Source: Datnioides undecimradiatus (Eukaryota; Chordata; Actinopteri; Lobotiformes; Datnioididae). From it: a stretch of DNA of 64,000 nt. Position 1 is the stretch's first letter. Each line of letters opens with the position of its first letter. The stretch covers positions 1,689,501 to 1,753,500 of the forward strand of contig WARS01000034.1 of assembly GCA_008933995.1 (NCBI GenBank). Reading direction: 5' to 3'. The position numbers and the translations under genes were made by a program. The notes under the pieces are model-generated. The model did no database searches, was not told where the DNA came from, and saw nothing but the letters and a program-made list of their open reading frames with translations. Positions 1 through 13,535 of the stretch are shown here, in pieces.

Positions 1-479
1 TAGAGCCCCTGTGGGATGTACACACACAGACACACACAAACATACTGCACACACAAATACACTCGTATGCACCAGCATAGGCAGCTACCAAATGGATTCT
101 TCACCTCAGGCTCTCTCCACAGTGGTGCTGCTGTTTGGATGTGTAGAGCGTTAAAGAATAGGCCGAATCAAGATCAGTTGGTGGATTTTAAAAGATCTAC
201 AGACATTAGAGCTGCACTTAAAAATTAATTTTACCATCATTTACCTCAATGTGTTAAAAATGTTCTAATATGAAAGTAAATCATTGGAAAATTGTAAAAC
301 TCTTTTTCACATTGCTTTTTTTGTCCAACCACCAGTCTGTATTCATAGATATTTAATTATTTTATAAAAGCCCCTTAAAGACAGTTTAGACAAAGAAATA
401 ATAAAAGTACTGAAATACCCTCACGACATGCAGCTCTTTGAAGATCTAGTTTGACGGTTTGACAATTATATTCATACCT

Positions 480-594
480 GCTGCTGAGGGTTAGATGAGA
501 AGACTGCTAAATATGAGGCTGCAGCCAAAACCTTAGCTTAGCTTAGCGTATAGAAGCCTTTAGCACCTCTAGTTCACTGATTAACACACTGTAT
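480..594 (+). repeat. TTAGCTTAGC-family dispersed repeat, copy 1
   Basis: It contains GGTTAGATGAGAAGACTG, TAAATATGAGGCTGCAGCC, TTAGCTTAGCTTAGCGTA and AGCACCTCTAGTTCACTGATTAACAC. The same blocks in the same order occur near 13340, 15770 and 35810 in this window. The copy is decayed and has internal deletions. Confidence 0.65.
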
Positions 595-640
595 CCTATT
601 TAATCAATCAATCAATACAATTTATATAAAAATCCAATTC
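595..640 (-). mobile_element. Retroelement 3' tail with (TTGA)n-type repeat
   Basis: On the minus strand the sequence runs TTTTTATATAAATTGTATTGATTGATTGATTAA, the form of the TATAAAT...TTGATTGATT ends common in fish retroelements. Only the last few tens of bases are recognisable. It abuts a TTAGCTTAGC-family fragment at about 480-590. Confidence 0.4.
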
Positions 641-2329
641 ACTGTGTTCTTGGGTGTCATCACTGAGGAATCTTAATCATTTCAGCATTGATTTACCATC
701 ACCCTTGGCAAAATCAAAGCCCAGTATCTGGCTCTAATTGTTTCTGTGAGACTCTTGTCCCTGGACAGCAGTGACTGGTTTTGTGAGTGGAATTCCTAAG
801 TGCAGCAAAGCCTTGGGACCTCCGGACAAAGCCATGAGTCAGTGGAGGCCTGTTTTTATTGCTGCGCTGTCAGGCCACGCAGGATCTTGTCCCGAATCAG
901 CACATTTCTGTTGCCATTTCATCCGAGGTTGAAAACCACATTTCCATCTCACACATTCTGGGCCACCTGCCTGTGTCAGCACACTATTAACTGCACTCAC
1001 TCTTCCTAACTGATTTAGTGAGAGCCATCAAAGATCTATCCTCCATTTCCTCACCATGAGTGGATGACAAACCTGTTAGTACTGCACGGTTCAGGAGTTG
1101 TATTTGCCACCCACCTCCACCTCTACTTGATTGTTTATCCATGAAATGGTCTCACTGTTCAAGAACATCCTTAATTATAAACAGCCACAAAGGTCAACAC
1201 ATGGATTAGAGATCAGAACTTGCTACTGTCTACAGAAGCTTCACCATCTGGACACCAACTGCCTGCTAACATCACAGTGGATGCAGTCCCAACTGACAAG
1301 AGGAGAAATGCATGAAGTGTCCTGATTTTTGTCATTGAACCGTTCAGTCGGACCTGTTACTGTTTTTGTGATGTATCTTTCCCTTAGTTTATTGATTTCG
1401 CTCAGACTTTATCTGGGTAAAAGTGAAAAAAATGCATGTCTGGGAGGATTATACTGCATTTTATTACTGCTCATTTTCAAATTTTTCATGGTATGCATAC
1501 TTATGACAGAAAGGAAAATTAGGTATACCATTAGAATATGCCACTGACAAGAAACCACTTTGAGAGTAAGTTTGGACAAGTTGGTCTCCACAGACCACTG
1601 GGAGCTGTCAGTACCTCCCAGCAGCCCACTGTTTTTTTCCACTCAGACTAACCAAAGACAAGGATAAAGAAAACGACTAGAAAGAACACCACCAGAATAA
1701 TGTGACAAAGTAAAACATCTATTACATTTAGGGTTTCCAGCTCATTTGTGTTTTTTTCTTTCAAGGACATTAAAACAACTAGTACCATTTGTTACATCCC
1801 TGCTGTCATTGCCAGTTGTCTACTGCAGCTCTACCATCAGTGTCAAGGCCTCATCTAGAGCTCTCCAGGGTGGAATCTCAGTTTTAAATGATGGGTTTGA
1901 TCTCATATTAAACCCAACACCCAGTTTCTAACTTGTGGTGCCTCTCGTGATTGACCTAACTTTGTTAACACAGTCACAGTGGGCACTGATACAAAATGCA
2001 TGAGTAGCCCCTCCTGAAACATACATAATTATATGAACATAGAATAACAGCTCATACACAGTGCTGCCTCATTAGTGAGTGTAAACCCCAGGCTTGCACA
2101 TGGAAAATAATTGAGCAGTTCAGCACTACTGACAACGCTCAGAGCATTTTGGAATCCATTTAAACAAATAAGCACCAGGTGCGAGTATGAAGGACGGTAA
2201 ATTTTATAGTATCTTAAGAAGTAGCACAGAGGCTCAAGCAATAAAGCGCTGCAGACATGATCTGTTGTTTAATGTTTTTCTGCAGAAGGCAAAGAAAGCA
2301 TGCCAGCTAAATAATGTTGTCAAAACACT

Positions 2330-2770
2330 GCCATGGTAACCTAAAAGACTTCAGAGTTATGCTAGCAGCTCTCTGAGCACTGAGCAGTGAGGGAACTGCT
2401 ATTCCATAAAACTTATATTATTGTAAATGAATGTGCACAAAGGACAACGTCAGGTGACCTTCATCAGCATGGTAACAATTTCCTAAACATATCAAAGTTG
2501 TGAAATGGTGGCTTAGGTTTTGGCATCCAAATGGCTTAGTTTAGATTACATCATGGTTTGGTTTACGATAAATATGTCAGTTAATTTATGTTTCTAAGAT
2601 GATGATACCAGAGCACATCGCAACAAAGGCATGGCACTGGGTAAAGCACCGCCTACAGCCAAATGCTAATATCAGCTGGCTAATGTGCTCACATTGACAA
2701 TGATAGTGCGCTGATGTTTTGCAGGCATGTTGGTCACTAGTCTTAGTTTAGTGTAATTTGATGTAACAGA
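2330..2770 (+). repeat. GCTAGCAGCTCT / ATGCTAA-type dispersed repeat, copy 1
   Basis: ATGCTAGCAGCTCTCTGAG at 2359 and the block ACAGCCAAATGCTAATATCAGCTGGCTAATGTGCTCACATTGACAATG...GCTGATGTTTTGCAGGCAT at about 2650-2730 match segments of the copies at 24335 and 29270. An unrelated stretch separates the two parts. Confidence 0.5.
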
Positions 2771-3143
2771 GCTTGGCCGCACATCACTGACTCTGTATTG
2801 TGTTGTTTAAGGTATGATAGATAGATGAGTTATTTTAGTATAGCAATCGCTCATTTTCTCATTAGCAGCATTTTGTGTTTAAAAATGAAATGAAATTATG
2901 GTCTAAAGTACAATCCAACATTTGTAGGTAATCATAATTACTCATCAAAATTACTCATTATTTTTTAAAGAATGTTTAAAAGATTGAAGATGAACAGGTT
3001 GTGTGACTGACACCTAATCAGTCCAACTTCCTGAGATCCTGTGAGCTTGCAAGGAACTCCCGTGAGCTTGCCTGGTCCCTCGGAGCTCCAGAAAGTTCCA
3101 GTGACTTACTAGGAGCTTAACTTGGCAGTCACAACTCTGACGA

Positions 3144-3164
3144 GGGCAGGGGGTGGGGGGAGGG
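3144..3164 (+). other. G-quadruplex motif
   Basis: Four G-runs (GGG, GGGGG, GGGGGG, GGG) separated by loops of 2, 1 and 1 bases on the plus strand. Short loops of this kind usually give very stable quadruplexes. No gene is near. Confidence 0.8.
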
Positions 3165-5439
3165 TCAGAAATAACAGAATATTACTGTAGGTGCTTGCAC
3201 CTGATGCTCATTTGTCGAAGTCAGTTCCAAAACGCTCTGAGCGATGTCAGTCCTGCTGAACTGTGCAATTAGGCCTTTTCCCAGTTGTAAGCCTGGGGGC
3301 TGCAGTCACTAATGAGGTAGCAGTGGGTGTGTGTCTGCTGTTGCACTGTGCGCATAAAATTATGTATATGTATAGAGCGCCCTGAGGTGTAGCTGCACCA
3401 CCAGCACCAGTCAAACAGTGACTGTTAGGAAGCAAAGGTAGATTCTGATATGCTGGTAAATTTCCTGCATGCCTGAGATCACTCTAACACCAATGTCATA
3501 CCTCCACACAGCAAAGGGTTCATTAAAATTCAGGCAAGTAGTAATTATGAAGAAGATAATTACTACACAGTTTGCGTATGAGACTGCTCAAGCATGTAGC
3601 ACCCTGATCATTTATGCCATTTTACATATCTTTACATATCATGAATGCAAGCCTACAGAGAGAGGGCTCACAAAGTGCTCTAATAGCATTCTGATTTAAA
3701 TGGTACTTCCAGCCCTGTTTCTGCTCTCACCAGCCTGAGAAGATGGAGGTAGCAGCTAAAAATAGAAATATGATTGCATGTGTACATCTGAAAATCCTGG
3801 AAAAGGTTGGAAACTTTCAGAAATGCTGCATGCCTTCACTCTGAACCTTCTCCTTCAATTGCTTTTCCATCATGTTCCTTCTGAGACTTCTGAAGTCTCT
3901 GAACCTCAAAATGAAACTATGATGTATCTGATATTTTGTGTGTGATTTCTACCACTACCCACGAGTAAAGCCAATACCTGCAGCATGTATTGAAGATCTG
4001 GAATGTCCACACTTGACAAACGGTCCTAAAATGAACTGCCTTTTGATGTATAAGGGTTTTTACTTTCACCACCACAGCACAGAGCAGACAGCACTTTAAA
4101 CAGTACATATATCCATATGTGTAGACTGCTCTTGCCTCACAGGGCAGCTAAACCCAAATACTGTTTTAAATGATAAAAATTACGCACCGTCACCTCAGAA
4201 GTACTGTAGTTTGGTTATAAGATAGTTAGCCAAGCATGCTAACATTAGTAAAACAAACACTATTTATCCATTCTTTGCATTTTGCAGTTTTTAATTTCAA
4301 GGAACTACCTTGTCAACATCTTATCCCTGCTGGTCGCTAAGCTACAGTTAAATCACTGGCTACTGTTGCATTCAACAAACAAAAAGATGAATCTGATGAC
4401 AATGTATTTGAGTGTGTGAAGGTCCCCAAAGACAACTTAATAGCAGTACAGCAATAATCAGCTAAACCAGCCATATCTTATAAAGTATTAAAGACAGATG
4501 CAGAACCCCATATACATAATGAAAACCTAAAGCAGTCAAGTGATAATTATGGACAGCATAGAGCAAACTTTTGACAAAATATGAACAAAAATATTTGAAT
4601 TAAATAACTTCATTTTTCATCCAGTAAAGAGCAGAGCGTTCATGGCCTTGGAGGTCAGCAGGAGCCTTTGGTCACAAAAGCTACTGCAGCGAGATGAAAC
4701 TGTGAAGGTCAGCCAGGCGAAGTAGCAGGTATAATTTATTTATTAATAAGTGTGTGCTTGCAGTTTGAAGCAACAGTGATGGAATTACTGTTTCCCCCTC
4801 TCCTATCTCCTTGCCTTTTAACCAGGCCTCTGTCTAACATGTTTTTTCAGTTGGACAAAGCTGTGGTTCAGTCTGTCCCACTGACATTTCACTCATCCAA
4901 TGAGATCACTTCTGCCTCCGGATCAGCTTAGCCTGCAAGAAATGTTTATATAACTAAAACTTCAATTCTCATGTACATCCGCCTGGCATCCCTGCGAGTG
5001 TGTGTGTGTGTGAGAGTGTGCGTCGGCACTCGTCATTTCTCGGGGACCAGAGGTAGGGTGACATTTCTGAAGGCACGTAAAACCTTGCCACTGTCTCACA
5101 GCACTGTCTGTTTGGATTACAGTGGCAGTGTGCGCAACATGGCGACAGGGAAAGCTTTCAGAAAGTGTGTAAAAATACCCAACTCCTGTCATGTCTCATG
5201 CACAGAAAATGGAAACAGACAACATGACTTCAGTGAGTATTAAAGGGGGCTGGTGAGTACCAGCTTATGTTAAATTGTGTATGTGTTATATGCTCTCTAA
5301 ATCTAGGAAAACAGCTTGAATACTAGTGCAGGGTTTATCCACAATTTGACAGATTATGACATATTTTCTTCATACTTAACTGTAATTTTAGCATCTGAGG
5401 AGCTGAATTGCTCTGGAATAAGAAGCTGGCCTGTTTCAA

Positions 5440-5600
5440 ATTAAAGGGTCAGTTCACCTAAACAAAATAAACATATTGTATAACTCAACCCTGGTGCAGC
5501 ACTGAAACCTCTCTTCAAATTACGTGGGACTGGTGCTTCAGATATCACACTGGTTCTTCAGATTGAACTGTATTCCTCTGATTATATTGTTTTAGTGCAC
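5440..5600 (+). repeat. Possible AAAGGGTCAGTTCACC-type dispersed repeat
   Basis: TTAAAGGGTCAGTTCACCTAAAC is a frequent opening of a fish dispersed repeat, and a related opening (TTAAAGGAAAATTTCACCTATTTC) occurs at 53777. The body could not be aligned by eye. Confidence 0.35.
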
Positions 5601-6861
5601 AAACTCTAATTTCTTTTTTTCTTGAAATCTCTTAAATAAATAGATCTTTTGCAATGAAACCCGTTACCTGAATACAAGTACATGGCATTGTTTCATTGTA
5701 ATGGTCTGCTCCCAGTGTCTCCACCCGGGCCCTGTGAGGAAAACTGCTCCATACCTTCAGGCTGAATGACACAAGACGGTGCTGTAATGACTGCATGGTA
5801 CACAAAGGGTGTGGATGGGGGCTCACAGAAGCTGTGGCTCATAATGCCCTGCTAACCTGTGCTTTCAGTTTCTATTCCAAACAACAGAAGATCACAGTCC
5901 TTGTCAGATTGAGGAGGCATCGCAGTGCGATAGGCGACGGTCTTGTGACTCTAATACGGTTTGATAGAGGGGATAGGTTTTAACGCTCAATGCCCAACGG
6001 TAGTGTATTAGCTGATCTCAGTGTACAATGCCCCTGTTGGTTGAGCCATTGCAGGATGAAACAACCTCACAGAAACACAAATCTCTAGATAGACATAGAT
6101 TTTCTAATATCATCTACTATGGGAGAGCCAGTTGGTGCATACACAACCAAGCAAGAAGAGAAACAAGTTCACAGTGTGCAGCCTAATGTGTATTGATGTG
6201 TTCATGTCAGCTGTCTCTTTGGCTCAGTCACACGCTCCGATAATCGCCATCCTGCCTGAGAGCCACCTACACAGACCACATGGGGCTTTGAGACAATAGT
6301 GAACTTATACAACGCATAGGAGAAGGATGGAAATAATTAATGCTGTTTGTTTAGAAAGGTCTGTAAAAGATCATGGTCTATAGGTGTTTTCTGCAGCATG
6401 TCAACATACATTTAATAAACTAATAATCCACCCTACTAAATGCATGAAATGTATCTGAGGCACTCAAACCAAGCAGGTAGCGCTTAAACAATTAAATGTG
6501 TGAACTGGCCTCCAGAAAACTGACCGGCTGGATTAAACAGGAAAGGCAGATGATGTTAGCAGACAGCTGGAGGTGCTCCAATTGAGTTCATCACACATTA
6601 GGCACCCCAGGGCTGATTTAACTCTTCATGGTTGGATTACACACACCAGCATGATACTGTGCTGAGGGCCAAAGCACCTTTGAAAAACATATTAAAAACA
6701 ACCCTCAAAGGTCACGGGTTGCAAGGACTTAATTTCAGGTCAAATAAAAGGTCTAATGCTTGTATATATGTTATGGTTGGATATGAACCTGTACAACCTC
6801 GGGTCTGAAGTTAAAAAGCTCAAATCTTTTAGCTTTGTGAAGAGCAACTATTGGGAACTAT

Positions 6862-7305
6862 TGTTTTAAACACTGAACTGTGTTCAGTGAACAGAACTGC
6901 AACACAACTCCATTCAGGGTCCAGGTGATGGGGGGAGGAGGGTGGAAGATGTGTGCAGCAGCATCCTCTGTTGATTGGTTGAGGTGATGGCAAACTGTAA
7001 TGGGTCTAGTGAGCTGGATAGTGAGGATCTCTGACCAGTCATCCAAAGCACTTTATCACTACAGGGGTGAGTGCCATTGCGCTGTAGTCTTGTTTTGATG
7101 GGCACAGAAATGATGGTGGACTTGTTGCAGCATGTGAGTATGACAGACTGAGGCTGAATATTATTGCAAACGCTGGTTTTAGTCGGTCAGAACACACTTT
7201 AAGGATCCGCCCACTGCTGCAGCCTGGTCCTACTGCTTTCTTGGTGTTCACATGCTTGAAAGCCCTCCTGATGTCATGCACAGAAAGGGTGACAGGTGTT
7301 AAAGG
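6862..7305 (-). mobile_element. Degraded L2-like LINE, reverse-transcriptase domain fragment
   Basis: Conceptual minus-strand translation gives the start of a non-LTR reverse transcriptase: TLSVHDIRRAFKHVNTKKAVGPG, then a segment resembling the usual GRVLKACADQL...IFNLSLS block, then DYSAMALTPVVIKCF. After a shift of frame come SLDPLQFA, NQSTEDAAAH and finally VLFTEHSSVFKT. The last segment is the position of the catalytic FVDYSSAFNT motif, in which the conserved aspartate has become glutamate. About 20 residues are missing before DYSAMAL. The order and spacing match L2/Maui-type fish LINEs. Frameshifts, the gap and the lost catalytic residue show a dead copy; flanking element sequence is no longer recognisable. 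Confidence 0.75.
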
Positions 7306-10298
7306 TGCACCCACCCATCCACTGATATCTGCTTGAGCTGCTTGCTTGCTTACCACCAATCATCGTTAACATGAAAGGTGCTTAGCTCACATGAGATTGT
7401 CATATCAAGATCCATTTTCAATCATGCTAACCTTAATAAACTCTGTAGTAAAAGAGGTGGGACTCAAACACAGGTCCAACTCGTGATAATCTTCTCTGAC
7501 CGCTTCGCTGTTTGCTTCCCTGTTGTCCTGGTAACCTTTGCTCTGCAGCATCATTAAATAAAAGCCTTGCGACATATCAAAGTGTGCACATGTCCTTTCC
7601 TCTTTTAATGACTCACACTCCATAAACCAGAACGCTGCTACACTTCAGTAGGTTTTGGTGTTTTCCAGTCTGCGGGCAGGGTTACAGCAGTGAGCATTGA
7701 AGCGTGGCCATATTGTGCTGCTATTACTGGCCCTGTCTGCTGGCTTTTTGCCCATGTACAGTGTAGGAATGTGTATGTGTGTGGCATGCCAGACAAGGTG
7801 AGGGCGCAGACCTCTCTCAATCAGACAGGGGCAATGATCCGACCACTGCTGACCTAATTTGGTAGGGTATCGTTGATCTGGTCATGTTACCGTCAGCAAC
7901 CTGTGCTCCGTTTAAATTCCCTGCAGCTGTTAGTCATGACAGGTGGAGGGAAATCGGACGTAGGTGCGGAGAGTATGGTGTGTTTACTGATCCAGGTTGT
8001 CCTATAATACCTTTTTGTTGTCTGGTATAAACAATATAACTGCAATGGGGTTTTTCCTATTATTTCAACGTAGATAAAGCCTTTTTTAAATATGCTATAA
8101 TTGTCTGTCTAGTCAAACAGATCTGCCCCACATCAGCATGTCTTTATGAGGATGTTGGCATGCAGACATTACCATTTGGCTCAAAACTGCTGGCATGGCT
8201 GCAGACTCTTGTTTAATCAGTCCTCCCCCAACTTTATGGAGGTGCAACACTAAATCACTGCAGCAATCTCAACAGTCAGCCTGTTTCACATAAGGCTACA
8301 TATTGTTTAGCTGTTGTCACACAAATTTCATGGAGATGTGAAGGGATGTGCACTAACCTTCACTTCACTCACATGAAAAGCACATTTTAGTGTCACTGTT
8401 ATGGAAGTGCAGTAGTCTTTAAGCTAAGACATAGCAATATCATGCAGGGACTGTTCCCTCCACTGTCTGGGCCCCTCATGAATATAAAAAGGGGGTGAAT
8501 TGTATCCATTGTGGTATTGATTGACCAGTCATTTCAAAAGGTCAAAATAATCCATCTGGACCTGGATTCGCGCTGAATGAATTTGACTAAATAGAAAAAT
8601 CCATGTGTTTAGAGGCATTTGTGTCACAGAAAGACAAGACAGAGAGGACTTGAATCTGATTATCTCGGCATGCCTAATGTGTATACGCTAACAATCACCC
8701 AGTAGAGATCATTTCTAAGATAAGAATGTTAAAATAAGAGCTAAATAATAGATTAATAATGTACTGAAATACTGAAATCAGAAGTAAAGATAAAACTTTG
8801 CTAAAATTATACATTTCCAATAAAAAAAGATGGAAAAGTCAGTCAAATAATGCTGAACCAGAGGACATTTTGGACCAGTCCTCTCATTCTTTGCTTCTCC
8901 CACTGGATTAAGGCCATCGATTCACCCAGTACACTTCGAGGTCAAAAATTGGCTGTTTGCCCAATCAATGGCCACCTTACTACTGTCTATCTGCCAATCA
9001 ATAGGCCTACCTGCTTTAATCCCCCCGCAGCCCCTATCAACATGTAACCCAGCAGCCATCTTCACCAGCAAATAAAAAAAAACAACAAACCCTCATAACG
9101 GGGCCCAAATTGGTCAGGATCTCCTGTGGAAAAACTTCAAAAATCAATGCTTGAATGCTTGAGGAGAGGGAAGCTGTGATGGTGGATTCAGGAGGACGGT
9201 TGTTAATATCCTCTTTCAGTGAGATGATCGCAATCTCTTCATTGCAGTTGACTTAATGATTATGAGGTGTTGTGGAAACCTTGCAACTTTTGTTATGTTG
9301 GAGAAGTGTGATGGACAGAATTCTCCTGCAGCCAAAGCAAAACAAACTGAGATGTTTTTTTACACTATACTTGCTAAAGCCTTACATTGTCTCAAGTCTA
9401 CAGGGATGATGCAACTAGACGAGCGCAAGGTTGAACGAAGGTGAATAAGACAGACACGACGGTGGAGGTATTCCAAATCATCGAACGTGATCTGCGCCAT
9501 GCATTTAACAGGATTTAATGGAATATGCATTCGCACACATCTGCCTAATGCACAAACATGACACAGATGCTGCATCATTTCCCTAAATGCTGATTTTCAA
9601 TGTGAAAACACATTTTAATGAAATGCAAAAAACATCCCCTAAAACATGATTCGAAAAATTCCACTGATTGATGTCAATTATGGTCAACAATTATACTATA
9701 ATATTCTAAGTCTAATTATGACTTTGAAATTGATTTGCTCACATATACAAAACACAGCGCCCCTGTCAGTGCAGGCTCCTGACAATATTATACTGGCTGG
9801 TGAACAGTCTCTGTGGGTTTGTCACCACAGGTAACCACAAGTTAAATGTACTCATCCATTGTCGATGTAAAAATCTTGACTAGAGCAGCTTTAATAAGGC
9901 CTTCGTTCCTGCTTGCTATAACTGACTGAACCAAAACAGGAAAGACTAATAAAAGCTTTCTTAGTTATTTCACAGGAAGTGATGTGTTTTGTTCGGAATA
10001 AACAGGAGAAGACAGCCCAGCCAGACTAAATCAATTAGCTTTGATAAGTGATCTCTGGTTAACAGCAATAACCGCTTCACTAGCAACAATAGAGTTACAA
10101 AAGGATGATTTTGTGGATTACCACACAGTAAAAGGTAGTGACATATAGCACGAAGCCCACCACACCCCCACCGTGCTCTTGTGGTGCGGCAGTGGGGCCG
10201 GTTGAAGGAGGTAAATAGGTTTTGACAGCACATTACAAAGCCTCTTGGCTGGGCTGGGCAGCAGCATCGTGTGTTTTAAAGGATGGTAAAGGACACAC

Positions 10299-10300
<2 letters not shown>

Positions 10301-10342
<42 letters not shown>
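10301..10342. repeat. (CA)21 microsatellite
   Basis: Uninterrupted CA dinucleotides, preceded by the short interrupted array ACACACAA. Confidence 0.97.
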
Positions 10343-10345
<3 letters not shown>

Positions 10346-13339
10346 TAACACATTTATATTCAGGGTCTGTCTATAATCCAAATACAATGATATAAGCTGG
10401 TAGGTGCAGCATGTTAGCAAGCTAGGGACACTTCAGTAATAATATGTTGGTTTAGTCGCCTGCTGTTTGAAAAACGACTCTTTTGTTTCTTGCTGAGAAT
10501 TAGATTAGAGGACGGATGTCATTTCAGTGTCCATATGCTGTATGAAGCTGATCCAGCAGGTCATTTACATTTGAACAGAGCCAGACTAACTACCTCTTAA
10601 CTTTCAGTTGCACATCACAAGCAAGGTTGTTTTCTAAGGCTCAAAGTACAAATAAAGATTTTTACATCTCCGTGCCAGAATCTGCTATGCCAGAGAATCT
10701 ATATTTTGTAATGAAAGTTGAATCTCTTTTCTCAAAACCTGCCTTTAAAAGAAAATATAGCAGATTTGACAGACGTTTGTCCTTCTACAATTCTTTCTGG
10801 AGACAATCACTTGATCAAGGTCATGCCAATCGCCTCCCCAGCTCAAAGCAAATTAAGTCAACCGTCTGGACGTGCAGGCATGTGTGGAATCTATTATCTT
10901 CTGCTGAGGAGCCTTGAATGACTCTCGGCGTGGATGCTGCTCCGCTCCTGCGTCTTCTATAGAGCCGCTCTGAACCAACCAGGATGCAGCTCCTTTTTAT
11001 TTTTCCTGTCTTTTCTCTGCACAGGTTAAAAAAAGACTCTACCCTTTACCTCTGCACACACAATGTCACCCTCCATTGCTTATTCATACACACACACAGA
11101 CAGGCAAACAGGCACGAGCCACCAGCAGGAGATGAGGGTCAAGGACAGGTGGGACCTGGGAGAGACATTGTTGTAAGCTGATGGCCTCTTCAAAACAAGC
11201 ACAGAGGCAGGGATGCAGGGAAAGAGCGAGTGGCAAATGAAAGAAAGCTATCAGAAGCAGCAGCTGGATTGGTCGTGACAACGTACTGATGGGATAGAGA
11301 GGCTCCACCAATATAGAAAGCCCTGCCATCAGCAGTTCTGTGCCTTCAGGTAATGGGCAAATAACATGAATTCGCTTCCTCGCTGATGCACTCACTGCGA
11401 CACTGGGATTCCTGTGAGAGTGCTTTCCTTTGTCGCCTTGCAAAGCAACAAGGGTCGGTGTGAGACGCGGCCGCATCTGGTCGCACCAGCAGATAAACTT
11501 CTGCCTTTGTCTTCCTCACGGTTGCTGCTGGCTGCATGTTTTTGCTGAGCATTCAAAATGCAAAAAAGAAAAAAACTTGTAATTTCAGGCTGCTTCTTCT
11601 TCACACAAACCTAGCCTTGATGTGAAATAGCTCTGATTTGGTTTCCCCTTCCTGACAGACGGAGGCAAATCGCCTTTTTCCGATTTGCAGCTACCAACCG
11701 AGCTCCACTCAATTACCCGGTGGCATTTTTGTGACCTTGCACAAGATAGTAATGACCTCTCTGTCCCGCTGAGCTCTTCTTTTTATTTTTTCTTCTCCCT
11801 TTTTTCCAGGACGTGGCAAGTCCTCCATCACAGCGCGAGCTGATTGATGCCTTAGATGCATGACCTCATGTTAGACAAGGATGACAGCAAATCCATTCTC
11901 AAGTCTCAGCTCATGTAGTGCAATTTCTTTTTTAAAGGGCAACAGATTTCCATTTTTTTACTCAACGTGGAAGATTTTTCCCATCTTGATTTGATAGAGT
12001 AAATGAGATTTTTAAAAATTTCTGTAAAATATTAACCAAACCACACACAGACCCAAAGTTTGCTCTCCCTGGATCTAAAAACCCCTCTGGTTGGATAATC
12101 AGAAACATAAAAAGGAACTAAAGCATTGCTTGCAAATGATGACATGAAAACTGTTCTGCTCAAACGCTGTTGCGCCGAGAACAAAGCTGTGTCAAATGCA
12201 TGCTGAGAGCAATTATACGACCGCAGACGGGATCTTTTAAACATGCTACAGTCTAAACCGGCATGGTCATGCAAAACATGTCAAGTTCAAGAAACCACAT
12301 CTCATCCTATTTCACGGTAAAACTGAAAATAATGGCACAAAGTGAACAGAAGCTCATGTACATAGCAGCTAGGATGCACATTAGCACCACCACGCATGCT
12401 TGATGTGTGGTCATCACATAAAGCTGCTGAGTTTCGGTATCATCATTAAACCTTGCAAAGCATTCACTGAAAAATCAATGAAAAGTCACAAGTTGTGGCT
12501 TCCTGATAAGATTAGCTAACCCGCTAAATTGAATTGATTTTATTTCATCGTATCCTCATTATATTAATCTGCTGTAGCTCTGTCTGAACAAACCTAACTA
12601 AAATTGGCTGAAATTTCAGCTTTTGTGGAGAATATCTAGGGGAAAAAAGGTCTTGACCTTTGACCTCTTCTCTGACCTCACCTAAGTTTCTCTAGTTTAG
12701 GTGCTTGCAGCAGGACATTGTGACGTGTGAGCATTAGGAGGTCAAATGATCTTTGATCTTCCTTACAGTCAGCAGAAGCTTTAAAAAAAAACTATTTTTT
12801 CTCTGCTCAGGAGAAACATTATGTATTACTCACAACGTGCAAGCAGCTGATTGTGCAGCTGCTTCAAGGTGGACACATTTATCTGAAGCACCTCACTGCT
12901 TCTTCAGTGTTTGGACTCTGACCTGCAGGCAGTTGTGGTTTTAAGCTCGACCCCCAGAGCTTTAAAAAGTCGAGTCTCATTCGTTAATGGAGGTCAGCGA
13001 AGCACCAAATAAATAAATAAATACAAAACACGTGGGACAAAGTCATGTGGGACATGTATGGTTTCATCCTGACAGCTGCACTTGCCTCATGTGGAGGTTA
13101 TTCTATCTCAGCTGGATACAAAATGCAGCGCATCATCATGTTTATTCAATATCATCTGTGTTTGACTTGTGCAATTGTTATGCATATATTGTGTTTTCCT
13201 ACTTGCAAAATGGGCAGTTATCCATCCATAATGCCATCATTTCCCAAAGGGTTTCCTGGAGACAATGATATAATTACTGAGACAGTATAGTAAAGCACAA
13301 AGTTGAAAAACAAAATGCTAATGATACAGTAGTTTGATA

Positions 13340-13535
13340 ATTACGTTAAAGGATCAGTTTGACTTTGAGTTTAACAAATGATCTTATTCTCTTTTCATGC
13401 CAACAGTTAGCGTACACATGTGAGAGTGGTCTCAGTCTCATATCAATATGATGCCAGAGACAGCAGTCTGTTAGCTTAGCTTAGCATTAAGAGCAGAAAC
13501 AGACATTTCTCTAAAATCTTGGACTATTCCTTTAA
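13340..13535 (+). repeat. TTAGCTTAGC-family dispersed repeat, copy 2
   Basis: It starts with TTAAAGGATCAGTTTGACTT and passes through GCCAACAGTTAGCG, GTGGTCTCAGTCTCATATC and GTCTGTTAGCTTAGCTTAGCA to end in GGACTATTCCTTTAA. The two ends (TTAAAGGATCAG and CTATTCCTTTAA) are imperfect inverted complements, suggesting short terminal inverted repeats of a MITE-like element. This copy is internally shortened. Confidence 0.65.

Larger units (their letters stand above)
1..6861. other. Non-coding flank, far 3' side of rnd3
   Basis: No gene recognised. Holds a degenerate CA-rich start (about 19-63), dispersed-repeat fragments near 480-640, 2330-2770 and 5440-5600, a G-quadruplex motif at 3144 and a (GT)n tract near 4998-5013. 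All open frames here are short and without recognisable domains. Confidence 0.7.

Noticed and set aside
11084-11476. 130-codon open frame on the minus strand
   Set aside because: No homology recognised, low-complexity segments, no gene signals around it.
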